This document shows, one piece after another, positions 7,084-14,012 of a stretch of 14,628 bases of DNA. The notes below the pieces were generated by a model. It was not told the DNA's origin. It worked only from the letters and a program-made list of their open reading frames with translations, and did not search any database. Position numbers and translations under genes: made by a program. This stretch comes from Gudongella sp046224405. Lineage in GTDB: Bacteria; Bacillota; Clostridia; Tissierellales; Tissierellaceae. Location of the stretch: contig NZ_JBJXRK010000040.1 of NCBI RefSeq assembly GCF_046224405.1, forward strand, positions 1 through 14,628, written 5' to 3'. The stretch's first letter is position 1, and each line of letters opens with the position of its first letter.

Positions 7084-10000
7084 TTAATCCATATCCTCAT
7101 CACTGTAGGAGTCAGAGTCATCGTCTTCTTCCTCAATTATAAATCCTGCGGGAATTTCCTCTGCTGAGCTCTTCTCTCTGTCATCTCCCGTCTCCTCCTG
7201 GTCATCCTCTTCCTCTTCTTCGCCTCTGTCATCTACAAACAGCTTTTCCCTAGGTGTGTTGTCACCAATCAGGTCCAGGTCTGTAAGGTCGTCATCTATG
7301 GATTCCTTCAGCTCGATCTCGCCGATTTCCTCTCCGATTACCTTCACATCAAGTGCAAGTGACTGAAGCTCTTTAATTAGAACCTTGAAGGATTCAGGTA
7401 TTCCAGGTTCAGGAATATTCTCGCCCTTCACAATCGCCTCGTAGGTCTTTACTCTTCCTACAATGTCGTCAGATTTAACAGTTAGGATTTCCTGAAGTGT
7501 ATGTGATGCACCGTATGCCTCAAGTGCCCATACCTCCATCTCTCCGAATCTCTGACCACCAAACTGGGCTTTTCCTCCCAGAGGCTGCTGTGTTACCAAG
7601 GAATATGGTCCGGTTGATCTTGCATGTATCTTGTCATCAACCAGATGGTGAAGCTTAAGCATATACATGTAACCAACTGTTACAGGGTTCGCAAAGGAAT
7701 CTCCCGTACGTCCATCCCTTAGTTCAATCTTTCCGTTTTCCGGATAGCCAGCCTCATTAAGCTTGACCATGATGTCTTCCTCATTGGCTCCGTCAAATAC
7801 CGGTGTTGCAACATACATTCCCAACTTTTTCGCTGCAAGCCCAAGGTGGACTTCAAGTACCTGTCCAAGGTTCATCCTCGAAGGTACTCCCAGCGGGTTA
7901 AGAACTACATCAACAGGCGTTCCGTCAGGCATGTAAGGCATGTCCTCCTCAGGAAGGATCCTTGAGATAACACCCTTGTTACCATGTCTACCACACATCT
8001 TGTCTCCAACGTTGATCTTCCTCTTGGTAGCCACATATACCCTTACCATTTGATTAACTCCAGGTGGAAGCTCGTCTCCATTGTCTCTTGAGTAAATCTT
8101 CACATCCACTATTATACCAGTTTCACCATGAGGTACCCTCAATGAGGTATCCCTTACTTCTCTGGCTTTTTCACCAAATATTGCCCTTAGTAGTCTTTCC
8201 TCTGCGGTAAGTTCTGTTTCTCCCTTTGGAGTAACCTTTCCCACCAGAATATCTCCGGCTTTAACCTCGGCTCCAATCCTGATGATTCCTCTTTCATTAA
8301 GGTCCTTAAGCATTTCCTCGCCCACGTTTGGAATATCTCTGGTGATTTCCTCCGGTCCAAGCTTGGTGTCTCTTGCCTCTGACTCGTATTCTTCAATATG
8401 AACCGAGGTCAATACATCCTCTATTACCAATCTTTCATTAAGGAGAATGGCATCCTCGTAATTGTATCCTTCCCAGGTCATGAATGCTATCAGCAGGTTC
8501 TTTCCAAGTGCAATCTCACCTTGGTCGGTGCTCGGTCCGTCAGCAATTATCTGATCAGCTGCAATCTTTTCACCCTGCTTGATCATAGGTCTTTGATTTA
8601 TTGTGGTTCCCTGGTTGGATCTCTTGAATTTCAACAATCTATATTTATCGATTTGGTTGTCCTTGTCTCTTCTGATCTGAATCTCATCAGCAGTAACCTT
8701 TTCGGCCACTCCCGATTCCTTTGCCACTATTACAACACCCGAGTCCTTGGCAGCCTTGTACTCAATTCCGGTTCCGATTATTGGAGCCTCTGTCTTGAGC
8801 AATGGAACTGCCTGTCTCTGCATGTTTGCACCCATCAGGGCTCTGTTGGCATCGTCGTTCTCAAGGAAAGGTATCATTGCCGTACCTACAGATACTATCT
8901 GTCTTGGGGATACATCCATGTATTCAATGTCCTCAGGGTTGAAAATGTCAACTATTCCAAGCTTACCTCTGGCTATTATCCTGTTGTTGACAAATCTGCT
9001 TTCCTTGTCCAGCTTCTCGTTTGACTGAGCGATTATCATCTCATATTCGATGTCTGCTGTCAGATAGTCTATCTCACCGGTAACCTGGCCGTTTTTCACC
9101 CTTCTGTATGGGGCTTCAATGAATCCGTACTCATTGATTCTAGCATAGGTTGTCAAAGAAGTTATAAGTCCTATGTTTGGACCCTCAGGCGTTTCAATAG
9201 GACACATTCTACCATAGTGTGAGTTGTGTACGTCCCTTACCTCAAAGCCTGCCCTGTCCCTGCTCAGACCACCAGGTCCAAGAGCGGACATTCTTCTCTT
9301 GTGGGTCAGCTCTGCCAATGGATTTGTCTGGTCCATGAACTGAGACAGCTGACTGCTTCCAAAGAACTCTTTTATTGATGCAACTACAGGCCTGATGTTT
9401 ATTAGGGCTTGTGGAGTTGCCACCTCGATGTCCTGGATTGTCATCCTTTCCCTGACGACACGCTCCATCCTTGCAAGACCTATTCTGAACTGGTTCTGCA
9501 AAAGCTCACCAACACTTCTAAGTCTCCTGTTTCCAAGATGGTCTATGTCATCCGTCCCACCTATATTATAGAAAAGATTGAATTCATAATTGATGCTGGC
9601 GATGATATCATCAACTATAATATGCTTGGGTGACAATTCCTTTATTCTGTCCTTGATTGCTTCCTTCAACTCTTCCTCGTCTGGGAATGCCTCTATAAGC
9701 TCCTTCATCAGAGGATAGTATACCCTTTCCCTAAGTCCAAGCTCCTTTAGGGAGAATGGCAGGTCAAACGCCTCAGGAAACACAAAGTTGTTGGAAAGCA
9801 CCTTTATCTCCTTGCCATCATCCATCAGCAGCTTCATTGAATTTATTCCGCTGTTTTCAATTTCTATTGCCTTATCCCTTGTTATTCTCTCTCCCTTTTC
9901 CGCCAGGATCTCTCCTGTCTCAGGGTTGACTACGTCATGAGCGGCACGATTACCGGCAACTCTGTTATAAAGGGCTAATTTTTTATTGAATTTGTATCTC

Positions 10001-10809
10001 CCGACCTTGGCAAGATCATATCTTCTTGGGTCAAAGAACAGATTGGTCAACAAGCTTCTGGCACTGTCCACTGTTGGTGGTTCACCAGGTCTCAGACGCT
10101 TGTATATTTCTAGAAGTGCTTCCTCTTCAGTATTGGTTGCATCCTTCTCCAAGGTGGTCAAAAGCTGCTCAGTCTCACCCAATACGTCTATAACTTCGCT
10201 ATCTGTTGCTATGCCAAGAGCTCTCATTAGAGTAGTTATTGGAACTTTCCTGGTCCTGTCAATTCTGACATAGACAATGTCGTTGGAGTCAGTTTCATAC
10301 TCCAGCCAAGCTCCACGGTTTGGAATCAGGGTTGATGAAAACAGGCTCTTACCTGCTTTGTCAATTGATTCTACATAATATACTCCAGGTGATCTTACCA
10401 GCTGACTTACAACTACCCTTTCTGCACCGTTTATGATAAATGTTCCCTTGTCTGTCATCAAAGGCATGTCGCCCATGAAGACTTCCTGTTCCTTTACCTC
10501 ACCGGTCTCCTTGTTTATAAGTCTAACCTTAACCTTCAAGGGTGCTGAATAGTTAGCGTCCCTCTCTCTTGCCTCGTGCTCATCGTACTTGACGGCTTCT
10601 CCAATGTGGTAATCCACAAATTCCAAAATCAGGTTACCAGTGTAATCCTGGATTGGGGAGATATCATCAAAAACCTCTCTTAATCCTTCTGACAGAAACC
10701 AATCGTAGGAGGATTTCTGCACCTCAATCAAATCAGGCAGATCAAGTACTTCATCGATGCGGGAATAACTCATCCTGACCCGCTTACCAAATGTTACAGG
10801 ATGTACCAT
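7084..10809 (-). CDS. rpoB: RNA polymerase subunit beta
   Basis: Beta subunit of RNA polymerase core, forming one pincer and much of the active-site cleft and rifampicin pocket. I start it at ATG 10807-10809 (MVHPVTFGKR), giving 1241 residues; the open frame runs 44 codons further up to a TTG lying in the promoter region, without family similarity. The sequence GAGGGGTG at 10818-10825 is the likely binding site. The rifampicin cluster GSSQLSQFMDQ (about 484-494) through THKRRMSALGPGGLS (about 502-516) keeps the usual Q487, D493, H503 and S508. The motif GYNYEDAI and the C-terminal GGKAQFGGQRFGEMEVWALE are intact. The last 50 residues are a low-complexity tail with 27 Asp/Glu. It is separated from rplL by 233 bases containing a terminator and a promoter. 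Confidence 0.97.
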   Translation of the reverse strand: MVHPVTFGKRVRMSYSRIDEVLDLPDLIEVQKSSYDWFLSEGLREVFDDISPIQDYTGNLILEFVDYHIGEAVKYDEHEARERDANYSAPLKVKVRLINKETGEVKEQEVFMGDMPLMTDKGTFIINGAERVVVSQLVRSPGVYYVESIDKAGKSLFSSTLIPNRGAWLEYETDSNDIVYVRIDRTRKVPITTLMRALGIATDSEVIDVLGETEQLLTTLEKDATNTEEEALLEIYKRLRPGEPPTVDSARSLLTNLFFDPRRYDLAKVGRYKFNKKLALYNRVAGNRAAHDVVNPETGEILAEKGERITRDKAIEIENSGINSMKLLMDDGKEIKVLSNNFVFPEAFDLPFSLKELGLRERVYYPLMKELIEAFPDEEELKEAIKDRIKELSPKHIIVDDIIASINYEFNLFYNIGGTDDIDHLGNRRLRSVGELLQNQFRIGLARMERVVRERMTIQDIEVATPQALINIRPVVASIKEFFGSSQLSQFMDQTNPLAELTHKRRMSALGPGGLSRDRAGFEVRDVHNSHYGRMCPIETPEGPNIGLITSLTTYARINEYGFIEAPYRRVKNGQVTGEIDYLTADIEYEMIIAQSNEKLDKESRFVNNRIIARGKLGIVDIFNPEDIEYMDVSPRQIVSVGTAMIPFLENDDANRALMGANMQRQAVPLLKTEAPIIGTGIEYKAAKDSGVVIVAKESGVAEKVTADEIQIRRDKDNQIDKYRLLKFKRSNQGTTINQRPMIKQGEKIAADQIIADGPSTDQGEIALGKNLLIAFMTWEGYNYEDAILLNERLVIEDVLTSVHIEEYESEARDTKLGPEEITRDIPNVGEEMLKDLNERGIIRIGAEVKAGDILVGKVTPKGETELTAEERLLRAIFGEKAREVRDTSLRVPHGETGIIVDVKIYSRDNGDELPPGVNQMVRVYVATKRKINVGDKMCGRHGNKGVISRILPEEDMPYMPDGTPVDVVLNPLGVPSRMNLGQVLEVHLGLAAKKLGMYVATPVFDGANEEDIMVKLNEAGYPENGKIELRDGRTGDSFANPVTVGYMYMLKLHHLVDDKIHARSTGPYSLVTQQPLGGKAQFGGQRFGEMEVWALEAYGASHTLQEILTVKSDDIVGRVKTYEAIVKGENIPEPGIPESFKVLIKELQSLALDVKVIGEEIGEIELKESIDDDLTDLDLIGDNTPREKLFVDDRGEEEEEDDQEETGDDREKSSAEEIPAGFIIEEEDDDSDSYSDEDMD

Positions 10810-10817
10810 TAAAACTT

Positions 10818-10825
10818 CACCCCTC
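10818..10825 (-). promoter_or_regulatory. Ribosome binding site fixing the rpoB start
   Basis: GAGGGGTG on the minus strand, 8 bases before the ATG at 10809. It is a less canonical site than those of the neighbours. It favours the ATG at 10809 over the in-frame ATG at 10827, which overlaps upstream of this motif and has no well-spaced site of its own. Confidence 0.7.
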
Positions 10826-10840
10826 ATTAAACTAAAATAG

Positions 10841-10860
10841 CCAAAAGCTCCAGCTTTTGG
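10841..10860 (-). terminator. Terminator-like hairpin in the rpoB leader
   Basis: CCAAAAGCT (10841-10849) and AGCTTTTGG (10852-10860) are perfect complements with only two bases between, so about 7-8 pairs with a tetraloop would form. The minus-strand RNA continues CUAUUUUAGUUU, a broken U tract, about 15 bases before the rpoB binding site. It could be a weak attenuator, a pause site or a 5' stabilising hairpin. An alternative stem (TTGGT with ACCAA, 10857-10869) uses part of the same arm. Confidence 0.45.
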
Positions 10861-10947
10861 TGGTACCAACTCATCGGTCAACTGAAAATAACAGGTTCTA
10901 AATCTCAGTATAGTATGCCCATTATAATCATTATTATGCAATATATT

Positions 10948-10976
10948 ATACTATCATACACCTGGATTGATGTCAA
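10948..10976 (-). promoter_or_regulatory. Predicted rpoBC promoter
   Basis: On the minus strand TTGACA (10971-10976) is followed after 17 bases by TAGTAT (10948-10953), preceded directly by TGA, an extended -10 element. A perfect TATAAT at 10945-10950 overlaps but would need a 20-base spacer. The site lies downstream of the rplL terminator and about 140 bases before the rpoB start, so rpoBC could be transcribed partly on its own. Confidence 0.7.
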
Positions 10977-10993
10977 ACTTTTTAGGTGATTTT

Positions 10994-11031
10994 TAGTGAA
11001 AAAAAGTGGCCTTCATGATGAAAGCCACTTT
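10994..11031 (-). terminator. Rho-independent terminator/attenuator after rplL
   Basis: GCCACTTT (11024-11031) and AAAGTGGC (11003-11010) pair; a C-A mismatch and three more pairs continue inward to a 5-base loop. The minus-strand RNA then has seven consecutive U (10999-11005, partly in the stem). It lies 12 bases past the rplL stop codon (11043). Because rpoBC follows on the same strand it may work as a partial terminator, as described between rplL and rpoB in E. coli; the efficiency cannot be read from sequence. Confidence 0.85.
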
Positions 11032-11042
11032 CTATTCCTCGA

Positions 11043-11423
11043 TTACTTAACTTCTACAGATGCTCCAACTTCTTCAAGCTTAGCTTTAAGCTCTTCAGCT
11101 TCTTCTTTGCTTGCGCCTTCTTTAATTGGCTTTGGTGCGTTGTCTACAAGCTCTTTTGCTTCTTTAAGTCCAAGACCTGTGATCTCTCTTACAGCCTTGA
11201 TAACTTTGATTTTCTCTCCACCAGCTGATGAAAGGATTACATCAAACTCTGTCTGCTCTTCAGCCGCTGCTTCAGCTGCTGCTGCAGGAGCTGCTGCTAC
11301 TGCCATTGGAGCCGCTGCGCTTACTCCGAACTCTTCCTCTAGAGCCTTTACCATTTCTGAAAGCTCCAATACTGTTAAACTTTTTACTTCTTCAATTAGG
11401 TTTAATACTTTTTCACTTGCCAT
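11043..11423 (-). CDS. rplL: Large ribosomal subunit protein L7/L12
   Basis: Multi-copy stalk protein that recruits translation GTPases such as EF-G and EF-Tu to the 50S subunit; dimers attach to L10. The 126-residue length is normal. The N-terminal dimerisation helices cover about 1-33, an Ala-rich flexible hinge about 34-56, and the globular C-terminal domain about 58-126 with the conserved VREITGLGLKEAKELVDNAPK segment that contacts factors. The ATG at 11421-11423 follows GGAGGG (11434-11439) at 10 bases. It is 33 bases after rplJ and 12 bases before a strong terminator hairpin. Several L12 per L10 are needed; how this stoichiometry is set is not visible here. Confidence 0.98.
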   Translation of the reverse strand: MASEKVLNLIEEVKSLTVLELSEMVKALEEEFGVSAAAPMAVAAAPAAAAEAAAEEQTEFDVILSSAGGEKIKVIKAVREITGLGLKEAKELVDNAPKPIKEGASKEEAEELKAKLEEVGASVEVK

Positions 11424-11456
11424 TTTTATTTATCCCTCCGAATTTTTTTATTTTAT

Positions 11457-11984
11457 TTATGCTGCCTTCTCTTCAGCTATAGCGTTTAGAACTATAGCAA
11501 GACCTCTGATCGTACCTTGAAGTACGTTCGCGAATCCTTGAACTGGTGCGTTCATACCAGCAAGTACCTGTGCAACAAGCACCTCTTTTGATGGTAGGTC
11601 TGCAAGACTCTTAACTCCGTTAACATCAATTATCTTACCATCAACGATTCCAGCCTTTATCTCAAGCTTGTCGTTTTTCTTGGCGAATTCTGATGTAACT
11701 TTTGCTGCAGCCACTGGATCGTCCAATCCAAAAGCCACCGCTGAAGGTCCTTTAAGGAATTCATTGAATTCTTCCAGGCCCAGGTCCTTGAATGCAAATC
11801 TCATCATTGTGTTCTTATATACCTTGTAGTCGACTCCGGCCTCTCTGTACTGCTTTCTAAGCTCGGTCAACTCTGCTACGTCAAGTCCTCTGTAGTCAAC
11901 CAAAATCATGGATTGTGATGATTCGATCTTTTCTTTAATCTCCTCAACTATCTTTGATTTGGCTTGAAGGGTATGTTCCTTCAT
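11457..11984 (-). CDS. rplJ: Large ribosomal subunit protein L10
   Basis: Base of the ribosomal stalk: binds 23S rRNA beside L11 and carries L12 dimers on its C-terminal helix. I start it at ATG 11982-11984 (MKEHTLQAK), giving 175 residues; an in-frame ATG 14 codons further upstream precedes the good ribosome binding site AGGAGGTG (11993-12000) and encodes no family-like residues. The N-terminal domain includes ILVDYRGLDVAELTELR and VYKNTMMRFA, typical of L10. L10, as the L10-L12 complex, is known to repress its own mRNA through a leader RNA, and such a leader is present upstream. It is followed by rplL after 33 bases. Confidence 0.97.
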   Translation of the reverse strand: MKEHTLQAKSKIVEEIKEKIESSQSMILVDYRGLDVAELTELRKQYREAGVDYKVYKNTMMRFAFKDLGLEEFNEFLKGPSAVAFGLDDPVAAAKVTSEFAKKNDKLEIKAGIVDGKIIDVNGVKSLADLPSKEVLVAQVLAGMNAPVQGFANVLQGTIRGLAIVLNAIAEEKAA

Positions 11985-11992
11985 ATTATCTT

Positions 11993-12000
11993 CACCTCCT
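11993..12000 (-). promoter_or_regulatory. Ribosome binding site fixing the rplJ start
   Basis: AGGAGGTG on the minus strand with its GGAGG core 10 bases before ATG 11984. It lies between the two in-frame ATG codons and excludes the longer start at 12026. Confidence 0.9.
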
Positions 12001-12010
12001 GTACGGGTAT

Positions 12011-12045
12011 AAAATAAAGGTCTCATACGCAGACACGCAGAGACC
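12011..12045 (-). terminator. Attenuator hairpin of the rplJL leader
   Basis: GAGACC (12040-12045) and GGTCTC (12019-12024) form a 6-bp stem on the minus-strand RNA, followed by UUUAUUUU (12011-12018). The 15-base loop contains UGUCUGCG (12028-12035), which is exactly complementary to CGCAGACA in the L10 leader (12104-12111). Formation of that pairing would oppose the stem, a terminator/antiterminator arrangement. Confidence 0.75.
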
Positions 12046-12066
12046 CTAATTCCAGATTAGATATAT

Positions 12067-12114
12067 CTCACCTCGGTAGGGCATTAAGCCTTTTGGCTCC
12101 TACTGTCTGCGGTT
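12067..12114 (-). promoter_or_regulatory. L10 leader (ribosomal protein autoregulatory RNA)
   Basis: The minus-strand RNA has the conserved Bacillota L10 leader layout: CCGCAGACA, an outer stem GUAGG/CCUAC (12099-12103 with 12076-12080), an inner stem AGCC/GGCU with an AAAA loop (12087-12098), an asymmetric bulge UAAUGC (12081-12086), and CGAGGUGAG after the stem. This matches the L10-L12 binding leader upstream of rplJ in Bacillus subtilis as I remember it (Rfam L10_leader). A small CTAAT/ATTAG hairpin (12046-12060) and the attenuator follow before rplJ. Confidence 0.9.
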
Positions 12115-12136
12115 CTTTATTTAATTAACATTGATG

Positions 12137-12165
12137 ATTATATCAGCAACAACTACTCTTGTCAA
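12137..12165 (-). promoter_or_regulatory. Predicted rplJL promoter, full consensus
   Basis: TTGACA (12160-12165), a 17-base spacer and TATAAT (12137-12142), with TGA directly before the -10. Both hexamers match the housekeeping sigma consensus exactly. The -35 begins on the base after the rplA stop codon. The predicted start near 12130 gives a leader of about 145 bases that includes the L10 leader and attenuator. Confidence 0.9.
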
Positions 12166-12864
12166 CTAGTCAGTAAGTTTTCCTGGATTTAATTTGATTC
12201 CAGGACCCATTGTGCTTGAAATTGTTACCGTCCTCATATATCTACCCTTTGCAGCGGCTGGTCTTGCCTTGTTTAGAGCATCCATGATTGCCATGAAGTT
12301 CTCTCTAAGCTTCTCAGTACCAAATGACACCTTGCCTATTGGCACGTGTACGATACTAGCCTTGTCAACTCTGTACTCAACCTTACCTGCCTTGATCTCA
12401 TTAACTGCCTTTTCAACTTCAAATGTAACAGTTCCTGATTTAGGGTTAGGCATAAGACCCTTTGGTCCAAGGATTCTACCTATTCTACCTACAACACCCA
12501 TCATATCTGGAGTTGCAACCACAACGTCGAAGTCCATCCAACCTTCATTTTGGATTCTTGCAACCATTTCATCTCCACCGACGAAATCAGCGCCTGCATC
12601 CTCTGCTTCCTTAACCTTTTCACCTTTTGCTATTACAAGAACCCTGCTTGTCTTACCAGTACCATGTGGCAAAACAACAGCGCCTCTTACCTGCTGGTCT
12701 GCATGTCTTGGGTCAACTCCAAGTCTTACTGCAAGCTCAACGGTTTCGTCAAACTTGGCTTTTGAAGTCTGCTGTACCAGCTCAATAGCATCCAATGTAT
12801 CATAAAGCTTGCTTCTGTCAACAAGTTTTATGCTCTCTTGATAATTCTTACCTCTCTTTGGCAT
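12166..12864 (-). CDS. rplA: Large ribosomal subunit protein L1
   Basis: Protein of the mobile L1 stalk that helps move deacylated tRNA out of the exit site; in many bacteria also the repressor of the L11-L1 mRNA. The 232-residue protein has the normal bacterial length. Typical segments include AVRLGVDPRHADQQVRGAVVLPHGTGK near 46-72, GPKGLMPNPKSGTVT near 133-147 and the C-terminal TISSTMGPGIKLNP. The ATG at 12862-12864 follows AAGGAGG (12874-12880) at 9 bases. The gap after rplK is 49 bases, so the two are probably cotranscribed. Its TAG stop directly abuts the -35 element of the rplJ promoter. Confidence 0.98.
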   Translation of the reverse strand: MPKRGKNYQESIKLVDRSKLYDTLDAIELVQQTSKAKFDETVELAVRLGVDPRHADQQVRGAVVLPHGTGKTSRVLVIAKGEKVKEAEDAGADFVGGDEMVARIQNEGWMDFDVVVATPDMMGVVGRIGRILGPKGLMPNPKSGTVTFEVEKAVNEIKAGKVEYRVDKASIVHVPIGKVSFGTEKLRENFMAIMDALNKARPAAAKGRYMRTVTISSTMGPGIKLNPGKLTD

Positions 12865-12913
12865 ACTAAAAAACCTCCTTGTGGTATTAACGAAAAATTT
12901 CTCCCACTATTTA

Positions 12914-13339
12914 TTATTCTTCTACTTCAACGCCCATGCTTCTTGCAGTTCCAGCTACCATGCTCATGGCTGCTTCAATTGAACCTGCATTAAGGTCTGG
13001 CATTTTAATCTTAGCTATCTCTTCCAGATCAGCTTTTGATATCTTAGCAACTTTTTTCTTGTTAGGTTCTCCTGAACCTGAGTCAATTCCAACAGCCTTC
13101 TTAATAAGAACTGGTGCTGGTGGTGTCTTTGTGATAAATGTAAATGATCTGTCTGCATATACAGTTAATACTACAGGTATGATCATTCCTACCTGGTCTG
13201 CAGTCTTGGCGTTGAACTCTTTTGTAAACTGCATAATGTTTACTCCGTGAGGTCCTAACGCGGTACCTACAGGTGGAGCTGGTGTTGCCTTTCCAGCTGG
13301 AATTTGTAATTTAACTAGAGCTATGACTTTTTTTGCCAT
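12914..13339 (-). CDS. rplK: Large ribosomal subunit protein L11
   Basis: Binds the GTPase-associated region of 23S rRNA at the stalk base, next to L10, and is needed for RelA-type sensing and for thiostrepton action. The 141-residue length is standard. The N-terminal domain has the proline-rich linker helix segment IPAGKATPAPPVGTALGPHGVNI (split here as residues 13-35), and the C-terminal rRNA-binding domain ends GTARSMGVEVEE. The ATG at 13337-13339 follows AGGAGGTGG (13344-13352). The 113-base gap after nusG contains a fold that resembles an L1 operator, so rplK-rplA may be controlled by L1. Confidence 0.98.
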   Translation of the reverse strand: MAKKVIALVKLQIPAGKATPAPPVGTALGPHGVNIMQFTKEFNAKTADQVGMIIPVVLTVYADRSFTFITKTPPAPVLIKKAVGIDSGSGEPNKKKVAKISKADLEEIAKIKMPDLNAGSIEAAMSMVAGTARSMGVEVEE

Positions 13340-13357
13340 AATTCCACCTCCTCATTT

Positions 13358-13390
13358 CAATGTGGTTTAGCGGGATAATCCCTCCCACTG
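13358..13390 (-). promoter_or_regulatory. Candidate L1-binding operator before rplK
   Basis: Minus-strand RNA: outer stem GUGG/CCAC (13385-13388 with 13362-13365), extendable with CA/UG; GA(G) on the 5' side; inner stem GGGA/UCCC (13379-13382 pairing with 13372-13375 in plus coordinates) with loop UUA; then GCUAAA on the 3' side. The order outer stem, GAG, inner stem, A-rich strand, outer stem is what I recall for the L1 site of 23S rRNA and for L1 mRNA operators. The fold ends a few bases upstream of the rplK binding site (13344-13352). Confidence 0.55.
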
Positions 13391-13398
13391 CACTTCTA

Positions 13399-13423
13399 TT
13401 TATAAAGCATCATTGCTTATAAA
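13399..13423 (-). other. AT-rich hairpin in the nusG-rplK gap
   Basis: TTTATAAAGCA (13399-13409) and TGCTTATAAA (13414-13423) pair around a TCAT loop with a single bulged base. On the minus-strand RNA no U tract follows, so it does not look like a terminator. It may be a spacer or processing hairpin between nusG and the rplK leader. Confidence 0.5.
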
Positions 13424-13452
13424 TCAATCCATCCCAGAACATTGCTTCCGGG

Positions 13453-14007
13453 CTATACTCTTTCTATCTGATCAAACTCAAGCTCAACCAATGTCTCCCT
13501 GCCGAACATGGAAACATATACCTTGACCTTGCGTTTTTCCATATTGATGCTGTCAATGGTTCCAATAAAGTTCTCGAAAGGACCTGCTACAACCTTTACA
13601 GGATCCTTGACCTTGAAGTCAACAGCCGGCAATACCATCTTCTCCTGTACTCCCAGGGCTCTGACTTCCTTGTCAGAAAGTGGTACCGGTTTTGATGACG
13701 GTCCAACGAAGCCAGTTACACCTCTAGTGTTTCGGACCAAATACCATGACTCATCATTGATAATCATTTTAACAAGAACATATCCAGGAAACATTTTTCG
13801 CTCCTTGAGCTTCTTTTTCCCGGATTTGTTGTCAATGTATTCTTCAGTTGGAACAGCGACCTCAAAGATATCATCCTTCATTCCTCTGTTCTCTACCATT
13901 TTCTCAAGGTTGGCCTTTACTTTATTTTCATGACCAGAATAAGTATGCACCACATACCACTTGGCATCCTTGGCTCTTTCTTCCCTACTCATATCCTTAT
14001 CCGTCAT
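13453..14007 (-). CDS. nusG: Transcription elongation/antitermination factor NusG
   Basis: Universal elongation factor that binds the RNA polymerase clamp through its N-terminal domain; in Bacillota it promotes pausing at some sites. The 184 residues comprise an NGN domain (about 15-120, starting WYVVHTYSGHENKVKANLEK and including FPGYVLVKM) and a C-terminal KOW domain (about 130-184, VVAGPFENFIGTI and FGRETLVELEF). The N-terminus is about 10 residues longer than in B. subtilis. An in-frame TGA at 14011-14013 means ATG 14007 is the earliest ATG; the next is M6. The only strong binding site, GGGAGGG (14032-14038), lies 25 bases away, with a hairpin between. It follows secE by 39 bases. Confidence 0.96.
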   Translation of the reverse strand: MTDKDMSREERAKDAKWYVVHTYSGHENKVKANLEKMVENRGMKDDIFEVAVPTEEYIDNKSGKKKLKERKMFPGYVLVKMIINDESWYLVRNTRGVTGFVGPSSKPVPLSDKEVRALGVQEKMVLPAVDFKVKDPVKVVAGPFENFIGTIDSINMEKRKVKVYVSMFGRETLVELEFDQIERV

Positions 14008-14012
14008 AATTC

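Noticed and set aside
8187..8396. Minus-strand 69-codon frame inside rpoB
   Set aside because: An out-of-frame overlap within conserved rpoB with a Lys/Arg/Glu-rich translation of no family; no reason to call a gene.
8398..9024. Plus-strand open frame of 208 codons opposite rpoB
   Set aside because: It lies fully antisense to strongly conserved RpoB sequence and its translation is Ser/Leu/Cys-rich without a recognisable family or binding site; it is a shadow frame. The same applies to other plus-strand frames, including those at 3491-3994 and 12194-12805.
10810..10941. 44-codon N-terminal extension of RpoB
   Set aside because: The frame is open but starts at a TTG in the promoter region without a binding site, includes the leader hairpin, and the residues are not RpoB-like. 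The family N-terminus begins at 10809.
11985..12026. 14-codon N-terminal extension of L10
   Set aside because: The ATG at 12026 precedes AGGAGGTG and overlaps the attenuator; the L10 N-terminus aligns at 11984.
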